Shown piece after piece: positions 21,527 to 32,464 of a stretch of 64,000 nucleotides of DNA. Location: the NCBI RefSeq assembly GCF_029784155.1, contig NC_073693.1, positions 149,980,843 through 150,044,842 of the forward strand, in the 5' to 3' direction. The notes beneath the pieces were generated by a model. That model made no database searches and was not told the origin of the DNA. It saw only the letters and a program-made list of their open reading frames with translations. The first letter of the stretch is position 1, and each line of letters begins with the position of its first letter. Position numbers and translations under genes: made by a program. Source of the DNA: Uranotaenia lowii. Its lineage: Eukaryota > Arthropoda > Insecta > Diptera > Culicidae.

Positions 21527-22855
21527 CTGCCCCTATTCGCATATGAGTCCCATGTGCATTTTCAGCGTTTTTGAGTTATCGATAGAAAACGCTTCTTTGT
21601 GCTCCAATTTACCAATAAAACAAGTTTTTGTTCGAAGTTTGTTCCCAAAATTTCGAAAACAATATGACCCCTGATGTGTCCCATGTGAAAAATATTCGCA
21701 TATGAGTCCCATGACCAAAATTCAGCGCCAGAGCTTACAATTAAAGTAAAGGATAGATAGAAAATGAAGTAAATCAATTATTTAATGCTTAAAACATTAA
21801 TGTACATAAAAATTGATCGTAAAGTAGCAAAATGATTCCGAAGAAATCTGGTTCATAGTCACAAAAAACATTAATAAGTCACAGGTTAATTCTACCAAAA
21901 TTATTTTTTCGACAAAAATCAACCGATGAACAACGCTCAATAGATCAGTCTTCGGTCAGGATGGATCCTTCGTGGGTGATTTCGACGATCTAATGTGTGA
22001 TGGTGGTACTTGAAGTGTTGTTTCGGTAACAAAATAACAAACTTTTTTCATTACTTTTTTCTATATGCACAACAATATCAATACCACTGTTTTCGTTTAT
22101 TACCCAGGAAGATTTTCCCGGAAGAAATCTCCTTCTTTGTCTTGAATCCAGCAGACTTTTGGTCGGTGTTATCCACGTATCCGTTTAACACGCATTGAAT
22201 TAACGGCGTGTTCGTAAATTGATTTGTTCTATCGAAGTGATTTTTTCTATCGATGCTGGCGTTCGTAAATTAAACAAACTGTATGCAAAAGCATTGGAAG
22301 GTGATTTGACATCTACCAAACAAATCGATGCATCACCCAAACAAATCAGTTTACGAACACGCCGTAAATGATGATGATGTCTTATAAATTCGCAGCAATT
22401 TCATACGAATGAAAACAATGTTTTGGAAAAACACATCCCACTTGACGAAAAAACCTTGATTGAAACCAGTTTGGAATCAAGATCTTTCGAAAATTTTCTT
22501 CCGTCATCAAAAAGTATGGTAAACAAATGGAAAAAATATGTTAGAAAAGTACTTGCCACTTGCCGGTAACTTTAGCACCAGAGACTCATTTGCGAATAAT
22601 CTCTGATCGAGGGTTAAGAATATTCGCATATGAGTCACATGAGTGTTTTATTGAAATTTCTCCGTAATTATTAGTTAGTATTAGCGCAAAAGTAAACAAA
22701 AGTATTCTTTAAAGTGTTTTCTATTCGAACTATTGATAGGTTTTGCCAACAAACGATGCATACGGTTGTTTTCATGAAAACAAGTTTCAAACTTTACAAG
22801 CGTTTTTCTCGGTTTGCAGTTTTTACACATGGGACTCATATGCGAATAGGGGCAG
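21527..22855. mobile_element. TIR element with perfect 30-bp termini
   Basis: Perfect inverted repeats at 21527-21556 and 22826-22855 start CTGCCCCTATTCGCATATG. The flanking duplication is ATTA (21523-21526, 22856-22859). Extra copies of the subterminal motif ATTCGCATATGAGTC occur inside at 21693 and 22622. No transposase is present. It is inserted in ORF2 of the shredded retrotransposon and carries the small MITE 22204-22364. Confidence 0.88.
22204..22364. mobile_element. CGGCGTGTTCG MITE, copy 1 (161 bp)
   Basis: The ends CGGCGTGTTCGTAAATTGAT and their inverse (GTTTACGAACACGCCG) are flanked by TAA at 22201-22203 and 22365-22367. Other copies lie at 29873, 33348 and 56003. Confidence 0.88.
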
Positions 22856-22995
22856 ATTACTGCTCAAGAGAAAAATACGCGTTGAAGTTATCCAGAGTTC
22901 CGTGTTTCCTAAAAACTTTGAAAGCGTTCGATTTGTCCACTGACACGTTATTTATTGGAGTCTCATCTAAAGTTGGAGTGCCCGCGGGTGGGGAA

Positions 22996-24060
22996 TTATT
23001 TTGAGGCGAAAAAGTCGCGCGGAATCCGGGGGGCGGGGGGGGGGGGGGGGGGAATCAGTTTTTTCTCTTTTTGCTGCAATCGCTTTTTTATTGACGCTTC
23101 CGGAGGGCTGATTGTTGGTATTTTATTGGGAACTTTTGAGGCCTTTGTAGCTGTTTTCGCACGTTTCCTGGAGTAAGCTACGAAAACAAATGGTGTCTCT
23201 TCATCAGTGGTGTCTTCATTGTCAACTGGCAGAGCTGAAAAAATATTACCTGACAGAGGATGAGTCGGGGAAGAAGCGCTCTTCAAAATGGCGGCGTAAG
23301 AACGATTCGATCGTTCTTTCAAAGAGCGCCTCCCCTTATCCCATCGACTCTGAAATGCCTCGCACACAGAGATATCATAAGGTGAGCCCCCGCAATAGAC
23401 ACATTTCTGTTCTACTGCTGAGCACGCTCCATCCTCATGTATATCTCCGCAACGAGGGCAACGTGCCTTGTTGCAACAATGGGACTCAGTGTGTCCCATT
23501 TTAATGCACCTTTTGCAACTCATTGGGCGAGGCACAAAGAGTCGCACAGGAAGCCTCAACATTTCGTCAATCTAAACGAAGTGAGGGAAGGCGGTACCCG
23601 CAAAGGTCACGCAAAATGAGGCTGAAGGCGAGTACACTTTAACTCCATTAACGACGCTTCACGTAATCTGCCTCCAGACTCATTTCCGTAATCACGCCCT
23701 CGATCTCCACGTTTCGAGACGGAATAAAAACATGGTATTCTAGATTAAAGAAATTGTTGGCAACAATTTCATTAGCAGCCTTTCGGTCAGCCACTACTAC
23801 GCGGAACTTGTCTGGTCTCACCTTGGTCAATGCTGTACCACATTGAGAAGTTTTCCATCTTTTTTCTGCCGGATGAAGAACACCCAAGGACCAGAAAAAG
23901 ATATACCAGAAAAAGGTTCGGAGCCGGGTTGTTCTATCTTCAATCGTGGATGATGGAGAACTCTCAATCATCCGAAAATGATCTGCATTTGAGGGACTAG
24001 CTTCATCTGAATCCTCCAAATGCACCTCATTCTCGTAGATGTCGTTTTCATCATCGCTTC
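22996..24060 (-). pseudogene. Degenerate ORF1 of the shredded retrotransposon
   Basis: The N-terminal part (24025-23648) contains KFRVVVADRKAANEI and a VEIEGVITE motif matching the intact ORF1. The C-terminal part (23562-22996) keeps three zinc knuckles: CKRCIKMGHTESHC, CPRCGDIHEDGAC and CVYCGGSPYDISVC. The two parts are in different frames. A poly-proline run near the end corresponds to the G-tract at 23028-23052. Confidence 0.85.
23028..23052. repeat. G-tract (G6 C G18)
   Basis: Twenty-four G in 25 bases within the degenerate ORF1, read as proline codons on the minus strand. It could form a G-quadruplex or be length-variable. Confidence 0.9.
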
Positions 24061-24469
24061 TCGGTAAATTTCACCTTTTTTTTATTTTCATGTAAGTTCG
24101 GAATCACAAAGCCTGGGGCGTCTTGGGAAATTCACCCATTTATTCATTTGGAGGCGGAATGATGAACGGTAATGATTTTGTTCCTTGCTGGGCGAATCGG
24201 GTGACTACTATAGTCACCTCTCTGTCTACCTGTTTCTTACTTGAAATGATTTCTTTTTGCTACTTCTTAGAATACCACGTAAAATAACATTTTTTTTATT
24301 TTTTTTTATTTGCCAAAAAGCAGACTCTCGAAACGTGTTAATAAGTCAAAATATTTTCCCGGAAAATTTTTTGTTGAGTATTTCCTTTAAAATAGAAAAA
24401 AGATCAAACTTATACCACTGCTTATACCTCAATCAATACTAACATTCCTTAGTTAATACTTCCAAAAAC
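24061..24469. other. AT-rich spacer
   Basis: Spacer with T-rich runs (24290-24310) between the degenerate retrotransposon 5' end and the zinc-finger gene. No gene seen. Confidence 0.5.
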
Positions 24470-25357
24470 TTACAAACTATCATCCAAGTGGATCCTATTC
24501 CAACGTTCTTGATTATAAATGCGTTCATCACCTCTGGTAGAGTCATCCAGGAAGTTATTCGGCGTGCTTGTTACAATTTTACAGTGATACTTTTTGGTAA
24601 ATTTCGATATAACGTACTTCCTAAAGTTAAGCTTAGTTTTCAGAAATTTGAACGAAAATTTTCTCCGCTGTTTTTTTGATTTCTTTACGTTGGAATGTGC
24701 TGAGATATCCGTAGCACTCGTGTCAGCATTGAGCAATGCATCGAATTGAAGTTCTCTTCGAGCACTTGTTGAAGGTCGTGAGACCGATGTAAATTCAAAA
24801 TCACAACTTACCCACGATTCTTCCGGTGTGTGGAGCTTGGAAGCTGATATTCGATTGGCATTCTTCAATGCGGATTTGTATAAGGGAGACGCTTTGCGAC
24901 GATAGTTTCTGTTTTTTTTCCTCCCGGAATTTGTGCTTAGTTCTTCGAAAAGATCACTTAAACCCGGAGAGCAAGGCACACATTTGATGCTTGGCTCGGC
25001 AGCATACTTTTTCCGCAGACTGTTCTCTTTTTCGATGGTTTGCCATTTGATTAAACAATCACGACTGTGACTGTTCAAAATATGTTTTGGAAGAGCTGAT
25101 AAATAGTAAAACAGCGATCCACAATAAGGACAAATATTGCTACCACAGAATTTGATACTGGAGTCTGGAGATTGGACTATTTTAGATAAATCTTCTTCGT
25201 GACTTTTGAACAAATGATGCCGCAATGTGAATTCGAATAAATATTCATCCGCACAAAACGGGCAGTGAAAGTATTTTGAAGTAGTCAGCAATGTTTTTAC
25301 GATATTTTTCACCAAATTGTTTAGCTCTACTTTCTCACGACCGTTACTTGAGTCCAT
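24470..25357 (-). CDS. Two-finger C2H2 zinc-finger protein
   Basis: A single-exon frame of 295 residues from the ATG at 25357 (MDSSNGREKVELNN); an in-frame TTG four codons upstream is ignored. Two C2H2 fingers lie at about residues 30-55 and 75-100: CPFCADEYLFEFTLRHHLFKSH and, after a C-x2-C pair (CPYCGSLF), a His pair in ALPKHILNSH. Both have the C-x2-C-x12-H-x4-H spacing. The rest is basic and Ser-rich (KKSKKQRRK, KKNRNYRRK), with likely nuclear localisation signals. Fingers of this kind may bind DNA or RNA, but no specific role can be read. I do not recognise the orthologue. It is a plausible single-copy insect gene, with no TIRs or poly(A) tail around it. Confidence 0.75.
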   Translation of the reverse strand: MDSSNGREKVELNNLVKNIVKTLLTTSKYFHCPFCADEYLFEFTLRHHLFKSHEEDLSKIVQSPDSSIKFCGSNICPYCGSLFYYLSALPKHILNSHSRDCLIKWQTIEKENSLRKKYAAEPSIKCVPCSPGLSDLFEELSTNSGRKKNRNYRRKASPLYKSALKNANRISASKLHTPEESWVSCDFEFTSVSRPSTSARRELQFDALLNADTSATDISAHSNVKKSKKQRRKFSFKFLKTKLNFRKYVISKFTKKYHCKIVTSTPNNFLDDSTRGDERIYNQERWNRIHLDDSL

Positions 25358-25692
25358 CGTAAGGCTCAACGGGCAATTTACTGGTTTTCACTGGAACGTA
25401 AAGATTGATTGATTAAAAAAACTACCTAAAATAAATTTAACATTTAGGAATACCTGTTCACAATTTATGTTTAAATTTTCGCCTGTTCAGCAAGTAGAAA
25501 ATTGTAATAAATTGGCTAACTTCGAATAAAATTTTATATTTATGCTAACTTTCTGTTTTCTCTGGCGAGGCGAGATCGGCCATAAACTTGGATGCCAGAC
25601 TGGGTTGCCAGGTGCCCAGATTTGTTTGTGAAACACGTGCACGCTCCTTTTTTTTTAACTCAAAATTAAGTATGACCGAGGTTCAAATCATA
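25358..25692. other. Upstream region of the zinc-finger gene
   Basis: Expected promoter/5' UTR on the minus strand. Nothing recognisable is seen beyond AT-rich sequence. Confidence 0.4.
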
Positions 25693-26330
25693 TCAGCACC
25701 AACACGTGAAAAGGGTCTATGTTCATTTATGACGTTTCGAGAAAAACGCGTTTGAAAATTTTGCAATCTGTTTTAAATAGCTAATTTAAATTCACGAGGA
25801 ATCTTCCAAATCTATGTGGTTAAAACGGTGCGTAGGATCATTCTAAATATGTTTTTATCGATACGACGGTGTAATCATGGAAAAATAGCTCGCAATTGTT
25901 TATAGACCCTAGCTGGAGTATGAAATTCGTCTAAATGTTTTATACACCCTTTGCTTTGTACTGTATGTCTCATATGTGTGAGTGAGATTAAGATAAAATT
26001 TGCCCTATTTTTTTTTACAAAGGCTTATGGTTCTAGCTACAGGAGTGAGTGAATAGCTTTCCGCATTCTTCCCCTTTTAATTTTTTGCATCTAGACCGTT
26101 TGCTTTGTTGTGGAGTAAAGGGTGTATAAAATAATCTGTGTGAGGATAATGTCATTTTATGGCTCTAATTTTTTAGATCCTTTACTCAAACTGCATTATA
26201 AATCTTACGAAAACTGAAAAGCTAAAAACAATTTTTGTGTTAAGTAGAGCTCATAATGAGCTATTTAAATCCCCTGAAAACGGGTTTTGTTTACTTTGTC
26301 TTTTATACCCTTTTCACATGTTGGTGCTGA
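25693..26330. mobile_element. TIR element (TCAGCACCAACA ends), 638 bp
   Basis: The ends TCAGCACCAACACGTGAAAA and the inverted TTTTCACATGTTGGTGCTGA match over 24 bp with one mismatch. The flanking dinucleotide is TA (25691-25692, 26331-26332), suggesting a Tc1/mariner-type MITE. Internal inverted pieces of TTTATACACCCTTTGCTTTG occur at about 25938 and 26115. No coding. Confidence 0.85.
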
Positions 26331-26332
26331 TA

Positions 26333-27236
26333 TATGTAGTTCGATTCTTATGAGCTTTAAGTTAAGAGTTAAAAACACTCATTAATAACCCAAAATTTAC
26401 TTCCAGGTCGCACCAAAACGTTCAGCTATTTTTCTTTTCTTTTCTTTTTTTGGGTGTAGAAAAAGCAACAATCGATGCTCAGCAATGCTCTTTAAACAAA
26501 ATCTTTTTCTTTTGGCCGTGTTGCCTCATTTGGTACTCGTTTTGTATTGAGCCACTGATTTTGTTGAAAGGTAATACCTATATATAAGAGTTTAATTATG
26601 TTCTGGTTTAATATGAATTATAATTTTAAAAATAGTTAACATTTGCTGCAGGATTTCTGTTTGGTGTGTTAATTTATGATACCCCTCGAATGGATAAACT
26701 CCACTTTTAGTTTAGGATCAGATTTTTTTTTTCAACAAATTTCACTCATAACGAAGTATTTCAAATCTAATCAATTGAAAGTTTCACCACCCATCTTTGT
26801 TCAAACATGTTCTTCTAGCATGTAAAAATCGCGTCATTCCTGTCAGGATAGGACTTCAGTACCTACTTGCGAAAATATTCGAAAATTGGAATAGCTTCCA
26901 AATACCGAATTTGGTCTCTTAGACAGAGCAGAGTAATTGCATGGAGGTTACCCGGACACTTCCTAAGAATTTAAGGTTATAGAAAGCAACTCGATATCAA
27001 AATTTTATAAATTCTTCAAATATTCCTCCCTTTCATTATATTCATTACAGATATCCGCTTATACATATGCATCAATTTTTCACCAATCCTAGCGAAATAA
27101 CAATTTTATGAAAGATAAAATAATACTGAACGAACCTTGAAATTTGTATTCATCGTCGAAAATTTATGTTGAGAGCATTTTGGTGGTCGGTCCCACAAAA
27201 TAAAAAGATTGTTATTTGTTTTAATTTAGATTATAT
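26333..27236. other. AT-rich spacer, nothing recognised
   Basis: No open frame with protein-like features and no clear terminal repeats. Confidence 0.5.
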
Positions 27237-28096
27237 TGGCAACATTTTACCCCTTTAAAAAGCGTGTTACTCACAGTTCTGCCTCGTCGGACGGTTCACA
27301 ATGTTGCGACATGAACACGGTGATTTCCCTCCATCCGGAACCTCGATCCTCCTTGGGCGCGAAACTCGGAGCTGGCTGGCTCGCTCCTGCCGTTTCCGCT
27401 GCTGACGTCGTTGCGAAATGGCACTGCGGAGGCTGCGCCGTCGTGGATTGGCCAGATACCCAATGGCCCCGACAATTCAGGAATGACTCGCTGGCCGAAT
27501 TGTTCCGGTTTCGCCGACCTAGCTTTTCCGCTTCCAGGCACTGTTGAACGGTCCATGCTCCGACTTTGACCACTGAGGAGGAACCGCATGGGCTTTTCCG
27601 GTAACGACACAGTAGACAGCCGCCTTGGCTGTTCCGGTCTCGTAGCTGCTGAACGACCCGACTGTTGATATTGCTGCCACCGGGTGCTATCCCCTTCACT
27701 TTGCCGATTCCGTTGCAAATCCACAGACCACCTGGCTGTTTCGCGTACCACCACCGAACGCGGCCGTCCTGGCTGGGCCGACGTTGATTGGACCGAACCG
27801 TACTCTTCCAAGTTCGCATCTCGACTCCCAGGGAGAAGCTTCGTGTGCACCCCGCGACTTTTTTTTTTCCCCGGAACTCCACCTGACGTCTGTCATTTTC
27901 CGCCACAGCCACTGCCAACTTTTCCGAACCGAAAATTGCCCAGTCAGGAGATTTCATCCGACAATTTGTCCGATTTCGGACGAATTTGGCTTGATCTTCG
28001 ACTGAAGTTTTCCAGCCAGGGTTTTTAGTTTGTCAATCCGCTGCACGCTAGCAAAATTTTGCTGAGAAGTGGGTTTTTTATTAAAAAATGTTGCCA
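27237..28096. mobile_element. GC-rich segment bordered by TGGCAACATTTT inverted repeats
   Basis: A 12-bp inverted repeat (TGGCAACATTTT at 27237; AAAATGTTGCCA ending 28096) encloses about 800 bp that is far more GC-rich than its surroundings. Both strands stay open for long stretches (for example minus 27957-27271, 228 codons), as expected from GC-rich sequence. None of the translations resembles a known family. No target duplication was found, so the element call is tentative. Confidence 0.5.
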
Positions 28097-29254
28097 GTTC
28101 GCTCGTGACATATCAAATTGAGAGAGACATTATTCAATGTTAATACAAATGCAACATTTATTCTAATTTTTTTTTCAATTTTGTCTTGATGTAGTGATTT
28201 TTATGGCTATACAAAAACAAATACAGGCCAAAAACCGCAAAATCATATAATTTTTTTCACACTCGATTGAGTGACTGAAAATAAATTTGGCTTTGTGTGC
28301 ATTTTTCATTGGTTGAAGGTATTATTGTTTGAGCGTGTAGAAAAAATGGAAAAAAAGAAATTCCCGGTAACGACATCTAGTGGCTCTTAGCTGAGTTGCA
28401 AAAATGGCGTCGTTTATTTTGAAATAACGGTTGGTATTTAATTTCCGTGGGATTTCATTCGGTTCCAATCATTCATTAAAATAGTACACGTCATCCAGAA
28501 TCCGTCAATCCAGAAATATGGAAGAAGGGATTTCTGGATTTTACACATTTTCCTCTCTAAGCGCCTCTTTATTTTACACATTTTCCCGTTTCAAACGCTT
28601 TTTGCATAATGTGTGAAACGCTCACATTTCGTTTCCTTGAGCGGTGTTTCATATCAATGTGCAGCAGTACTTTCACACATTTAATGTGTTTGTCACTTAT
28701 TTCCAAAATGTGTGAAATTTCACACAGTAATGTGTTAAATGTTCTGTCAGTGTATGTAGAATTTTTATTAAGCGGGTGGGTATATTCACGATATTCACTC
28801 ATGAAGTCATGACAATTCATTCTCTCATTATTGTTACGGAGCTGCCTCTGGAAACTTTATGTCCATATGCACATCAAAACAGATACGCGCTTTTGACTGT
28901 GACAGATATTACTTTTATGCATTATTTAAATATTCAGAACATTCAAAAATAAAAATTTTGTATTTGTTGGAAATCAATCCGACTATTCTTCAATCTGCAG
29001 TGTTTCGATCCTTGAAGGTATGTAAAAGTTTCCTGGCAACGAATAAATAGCGAATAGTTTAGAGTAAGCGAATAAATTCATTTTAATGACGTGTACTTAT
29101 TTTCCATACATTTTATTAGTACTGCGGACACGGCATTTTTGCGGATCTATGAATAGTTGCTTGGGAAGAAATATACCTTTTAGAAACGCTCTCGTTGAAA
29201 ATAATTAAAGAGGAGTAGTCCAACGTGATATAAGGAGACCAGATCGCGTGTACC
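28097..29254. other. Upstream region of SLC33A1, with short inverted repeats
   Basis: No coding. It contains AGTACACGTCAT at 28483 and its inverse ATGACGTGTACT ending near 29097, possibly the ends of a 0.6-kb MITE. A cluster of TACACATTTT/AATGTGTGAAA motifs lies at 28535-28740. The SLC33A1 promoter should lie in the last few hundred bases. Confidence 0.45.
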
Positions 29255-31910
29255 ATGAGCGTCCGCAAGCGCCAGGATCGCAACGATCAGGAACAGCTGC
29301 TGATAAGCGATACAAATAATCAACCCACAAGACACCATGACGAGGACAGACAGGAGCCGAGTGACCTCCGTGGAGACTGGGGCAACATAGCAATTTTGTT
29401 TTTTCTTTATTTGCTTCAAGGAATTCCGATAGGACTGGCTTCTGCGATACCGATGCTATTACAGAATCGAGGCGCGAGTTACAAACAGCAGGTATGAAAA
29501 ATAATGATGTGGCGTTTTCTTAAAAGTAGGTGTGACAGCAGGTATACCAAAATTTCTAATGGTGACTTGTCTTATCACCTTTGCCACCTGAAACGCTGAT
29601 AAGTGGAGGGTAATAGATAGTTGAATATGCATCGCTGTATTGCGTATGTTAATATGGTACCTATTACATATATTATATTTTATGTTTTGATAGAACTTAT
29701 GGCACCGGGACACAGTCCTTATGGTTTTTGCGCTACAAGGCATTTGGTTCTCACCCCCTAATATAAAAGTACATATAATTACCTTAATTAAGAAGAATAA
29801 ATAAATATGTACCTACATTAAATATGTTATACAATGCTGAATGCTAAGTCCTTCATGCTACTAGAAAAACTACGGCGTGTTCGTAAATTGATTTTTTCTA
29901 TCGAAGGGATTTTTTTTATCGATGCTGGCGTTCGTAAATTCCAAACAAACGTATGCAAAAGCATATGGAAAGTGATTTGACATCTACCAAACAAATCAAT
30001 CGACTGATGCATCACCCAAAAAAATCAATTTACGAACGCGCCGCTAGAATGTAAAGCTTCGACCACACCCGGCAACTTTAACTGCGGTTTCGGTTGCTGA
30101 GGCTTGTTTATGTTTACATTTGATGAGATGCACATCTCAAGTTTCCCGACAGTTATGAAGCCTATATAGTCCACATTAGGCAACATGAACTGCGATTTTT
30201 GTTATGAGACGATCTTTGTTGTCTGTTGTTGTTGTTGGAAACCTGATACGGTCTCAGTGTCTCCCGAAGAAAATGGGAGACGCTGAAACCGTCTCGAGAC
30301 GAACCGTCTCCTAGTGTGGACTAGGCTTGAGAGACCTTCAGCAACCATGATGTAAACATAAACAAGTCTCAGCAACCAAAATCGCAGTTCAAGTTGCCGA
30401 GTGTGGACTAGACTTCATATGCTAGTTTTGTTGATCTCATCGTAAAAGTTTTATGTACTTATCTTGATCTATCTTGATATTTTTCAGGCGGAGTTTAGTT
30501 TCGCCCATTGGCCGTTTAGTATGAAGTTGCTTTGGGCTCCAATAGTGGATTCACTGTACTGGTCTAGATTCGGACGCCGGAAGTCATGGCTTATTCCAAC
30601 ACAGTATTTAATTGGCATATTCATGTTGATTCTTTCAATGCAAGTCAATCGTTGGCTGGGATCTAATGATGAAGGCGGAACAGTCACGGTGGCACCTAAC
30701 ATTCCAATTCTAACAGGAATATTTTTTGCGCTCAACTTCCTGGCTGCAACCCAAGATATTGCTGTTGACGGATGGGCTTTAACTATGTTGAAACGATGCA
30801 ATGTTGGACACGCATCAACCTGCAACAGTGTTGGACAAACTGCGGGATATTTCCTCGGATACGTCGCGTTCATGGCACTCGAATCGGCTGAATTCTGCAA
30901 TGGATATTTGCGCTCTGAGCCATCGGATGAAGGTATGGTAACCCTTCCAGGTTTCTTGTGGTTCTGGGGCTTGGTGTTCCTGGTGACGACTACTTTGGTG
31001 GCACTATTCAAACGGGAATCGCTGCCTAATGCTGAACGCGGTGGCGAAGAACATATGGAGCTAGATATTAAACAAACATACAGTTTATTGTTGGATATTA
31101 TCAAAATGAAACCGATACTAATTTTAACTGCCATCCTACTGACAGTGAAAATAGGGTTTGCCGCTTGCGATGCAGTAAGCTCGCTAAAGTTGATAGATGC
31201 AGGAGTCCCCAAGGATAAACTAGCGTTGCTTGTGGTCCCATTAGTCCCTCTGCAAATTATTTTGCCACTTGTGATAAGTAAGTATACCACAGGACCAAGA
31301 CCAATGGAAGTCTATCTCAGAGCAATTCCTTATCGAATTGGAATGACCGTATTGGCAGCAGCAGTGGTATGGTTCACTCCAGTCATGATCTACAATAACC
31401 ATGTTCCTTATTACTATTATATGATCTTGCTGACCAACTATGGGCTCTATCAAATTGCTCTCTATAGTATGTTTGTGGCAGTGATGGCGTTTTTTGCGAG
31501 AGTTAGTGATCCTGCAGTTGGTGGAACCTATATGACCCTTCTTAATACGTTGAGTAACCTTGGCGGTAACTGGCCTACAACTGTTGTACTCTGGATGGTA
31601 GATGTATTAACGTGGAAACGATGCTCTATAAACGACGATAATACATGCTCAAACACTACTGATCAAGAGGTAAGTTTTTATACCATACAATATAAAAAAA
31701 ATCAACAAAATAACACATCTCTTACAGATTTGTACAAACGATGGAGGAAAATGCAACATAGAAATTGACGGTTACTATATAGAAATAGTAATTTGCTTGG
31801 TTTACGGAATTTTGTGGTATCAGTGGGGAAAGCACAAAATTCGATATCTGCAGAATTTACCACTTAATGCATGGCGCGTTGTTCGTAGACAACGAGCACA
31901 TACTAGCTAG
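29255..31910 (+). CDS. SLC33A1: Acetyl-coenzyme A transporter 1 (SLC33A1/AT-1)
   Basis: Three exons, 29255-29491, 30488-31669 and 31728-31910, all in phase 0 with GT-AG borders, give 533 residues (the human protein is about 550). After a hydrophilic N-terminus comes the first membrane segment with the family motif FLYLLQGIPIGLASAIP. The second exon begins within the loop leading to KLLWAPIVDSLYW and RRKSWLIPTQYLIG, and later has FALNFLAATQDIAVDGWAL, all signatures of the AT-1 family. The last exon supplies the final membrane segment and a basic, cytosolic C-terminus (RVVRRQRAHTS). The protein is a multi-spanning ER membrane carrier that imports acetyl-CoA for lumenal acetylation. A poly(A) signal lies at 32145-32150. 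The 1-kb first intron holds a MITE at 29873-30043. Confidence 0.97.
29873..30043. mobile_element. CGGCGTGTTCG MITE, copy 2, in SLC33A1 intron 1
   Basis: 171 bp, with CTA duplicated at 29870-29872 and 30044-30046. Ends as in the 22204 copy. Confidence 0.88.
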
Positions 31911-32464
31911 CAATTAATGAGGATGATCTAGCCTGGACATACATAGTGAGAGATCCACCGAAGAATTAAGTTGTGATGTGTGCGTTATTACTTTGATTTA
32001 TTATAGATCGGATATATTCGTTTATGTATTTTAATAGTTTATTACGGACGACAGCAGCTAAGTTGATTTTTGTCAGTTTTTTCAACAGCGACAAAGTGAG
32101 ATGCATTTTTGCTCTAGGAGCATGTTCGAAATGGCACAATTCCAAATAAAATAAAATTCCAGTTTCCTAGTGAAATATTTGAGAAAAATTTCAGTTTTTC
32201 TAAACATAGTTCAAAAGGATATGTAATTTAGTGGGATCTTTCGTAAGATAGGCAGAAGTATTTGATAAACATTTATATATTGAATTACATGTTAGTTTGT
32301 ATCCCTTTGTAAATCTTTCAAAAACTACCGAAGGCATAATTAATTATATTCGTTCGTATTTAGTCTCAAATATACAACAAACATTTAAAAATGCTTTCTC
32401 CTGAAACAGCTCAAAAGCCGAAAAAATCAGATATCAAGAAGTTTTTATTTCAGTTTTAATAACT
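31911..32464. other. Convergent 3' region of SLC33A1 and DDX51
   Basis: 3' UTRs of the two convergent genes. AATAAA for SLC33A1 at 32145-32150. On the minus strand, AATAAA for DDX51 overlaps its stop codon and recurs near 32443. Confidence 0.6.

Larger units (their letters stand above)
16859..24060 (-). mobile_element. Shredded relative of the full-length non-LTR element (minus)
   Basis: Pieces in the same order and orientation as the intact element at 10161-16387: ORF1 at about 24060-22996, ORF2 linker 22990-22856, RT start 21525-21123, RT 20120-19885, RT end/RNase H 19560-18405, and C-terminus 17190-16859. Each carries stops and frameshifts. The endonuclease is deleted between 22990 and 22996. 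The gaps are filled by later TIR elements. Similarity to the intact copy is clear at protein level (YYIITDSLSSVQAI against YFIYSDSLSSVEAI), but DNA divergence is high, so it is a distinct, older family member. Confidence 0.85.

Noticed and set aside
27271..27957. 228-codon minus-strand open frame
   Set aside because: It is in the GC-rich island where several frames are open on both strands. The translation shows no domain, and the neighbouring frame is equally open.
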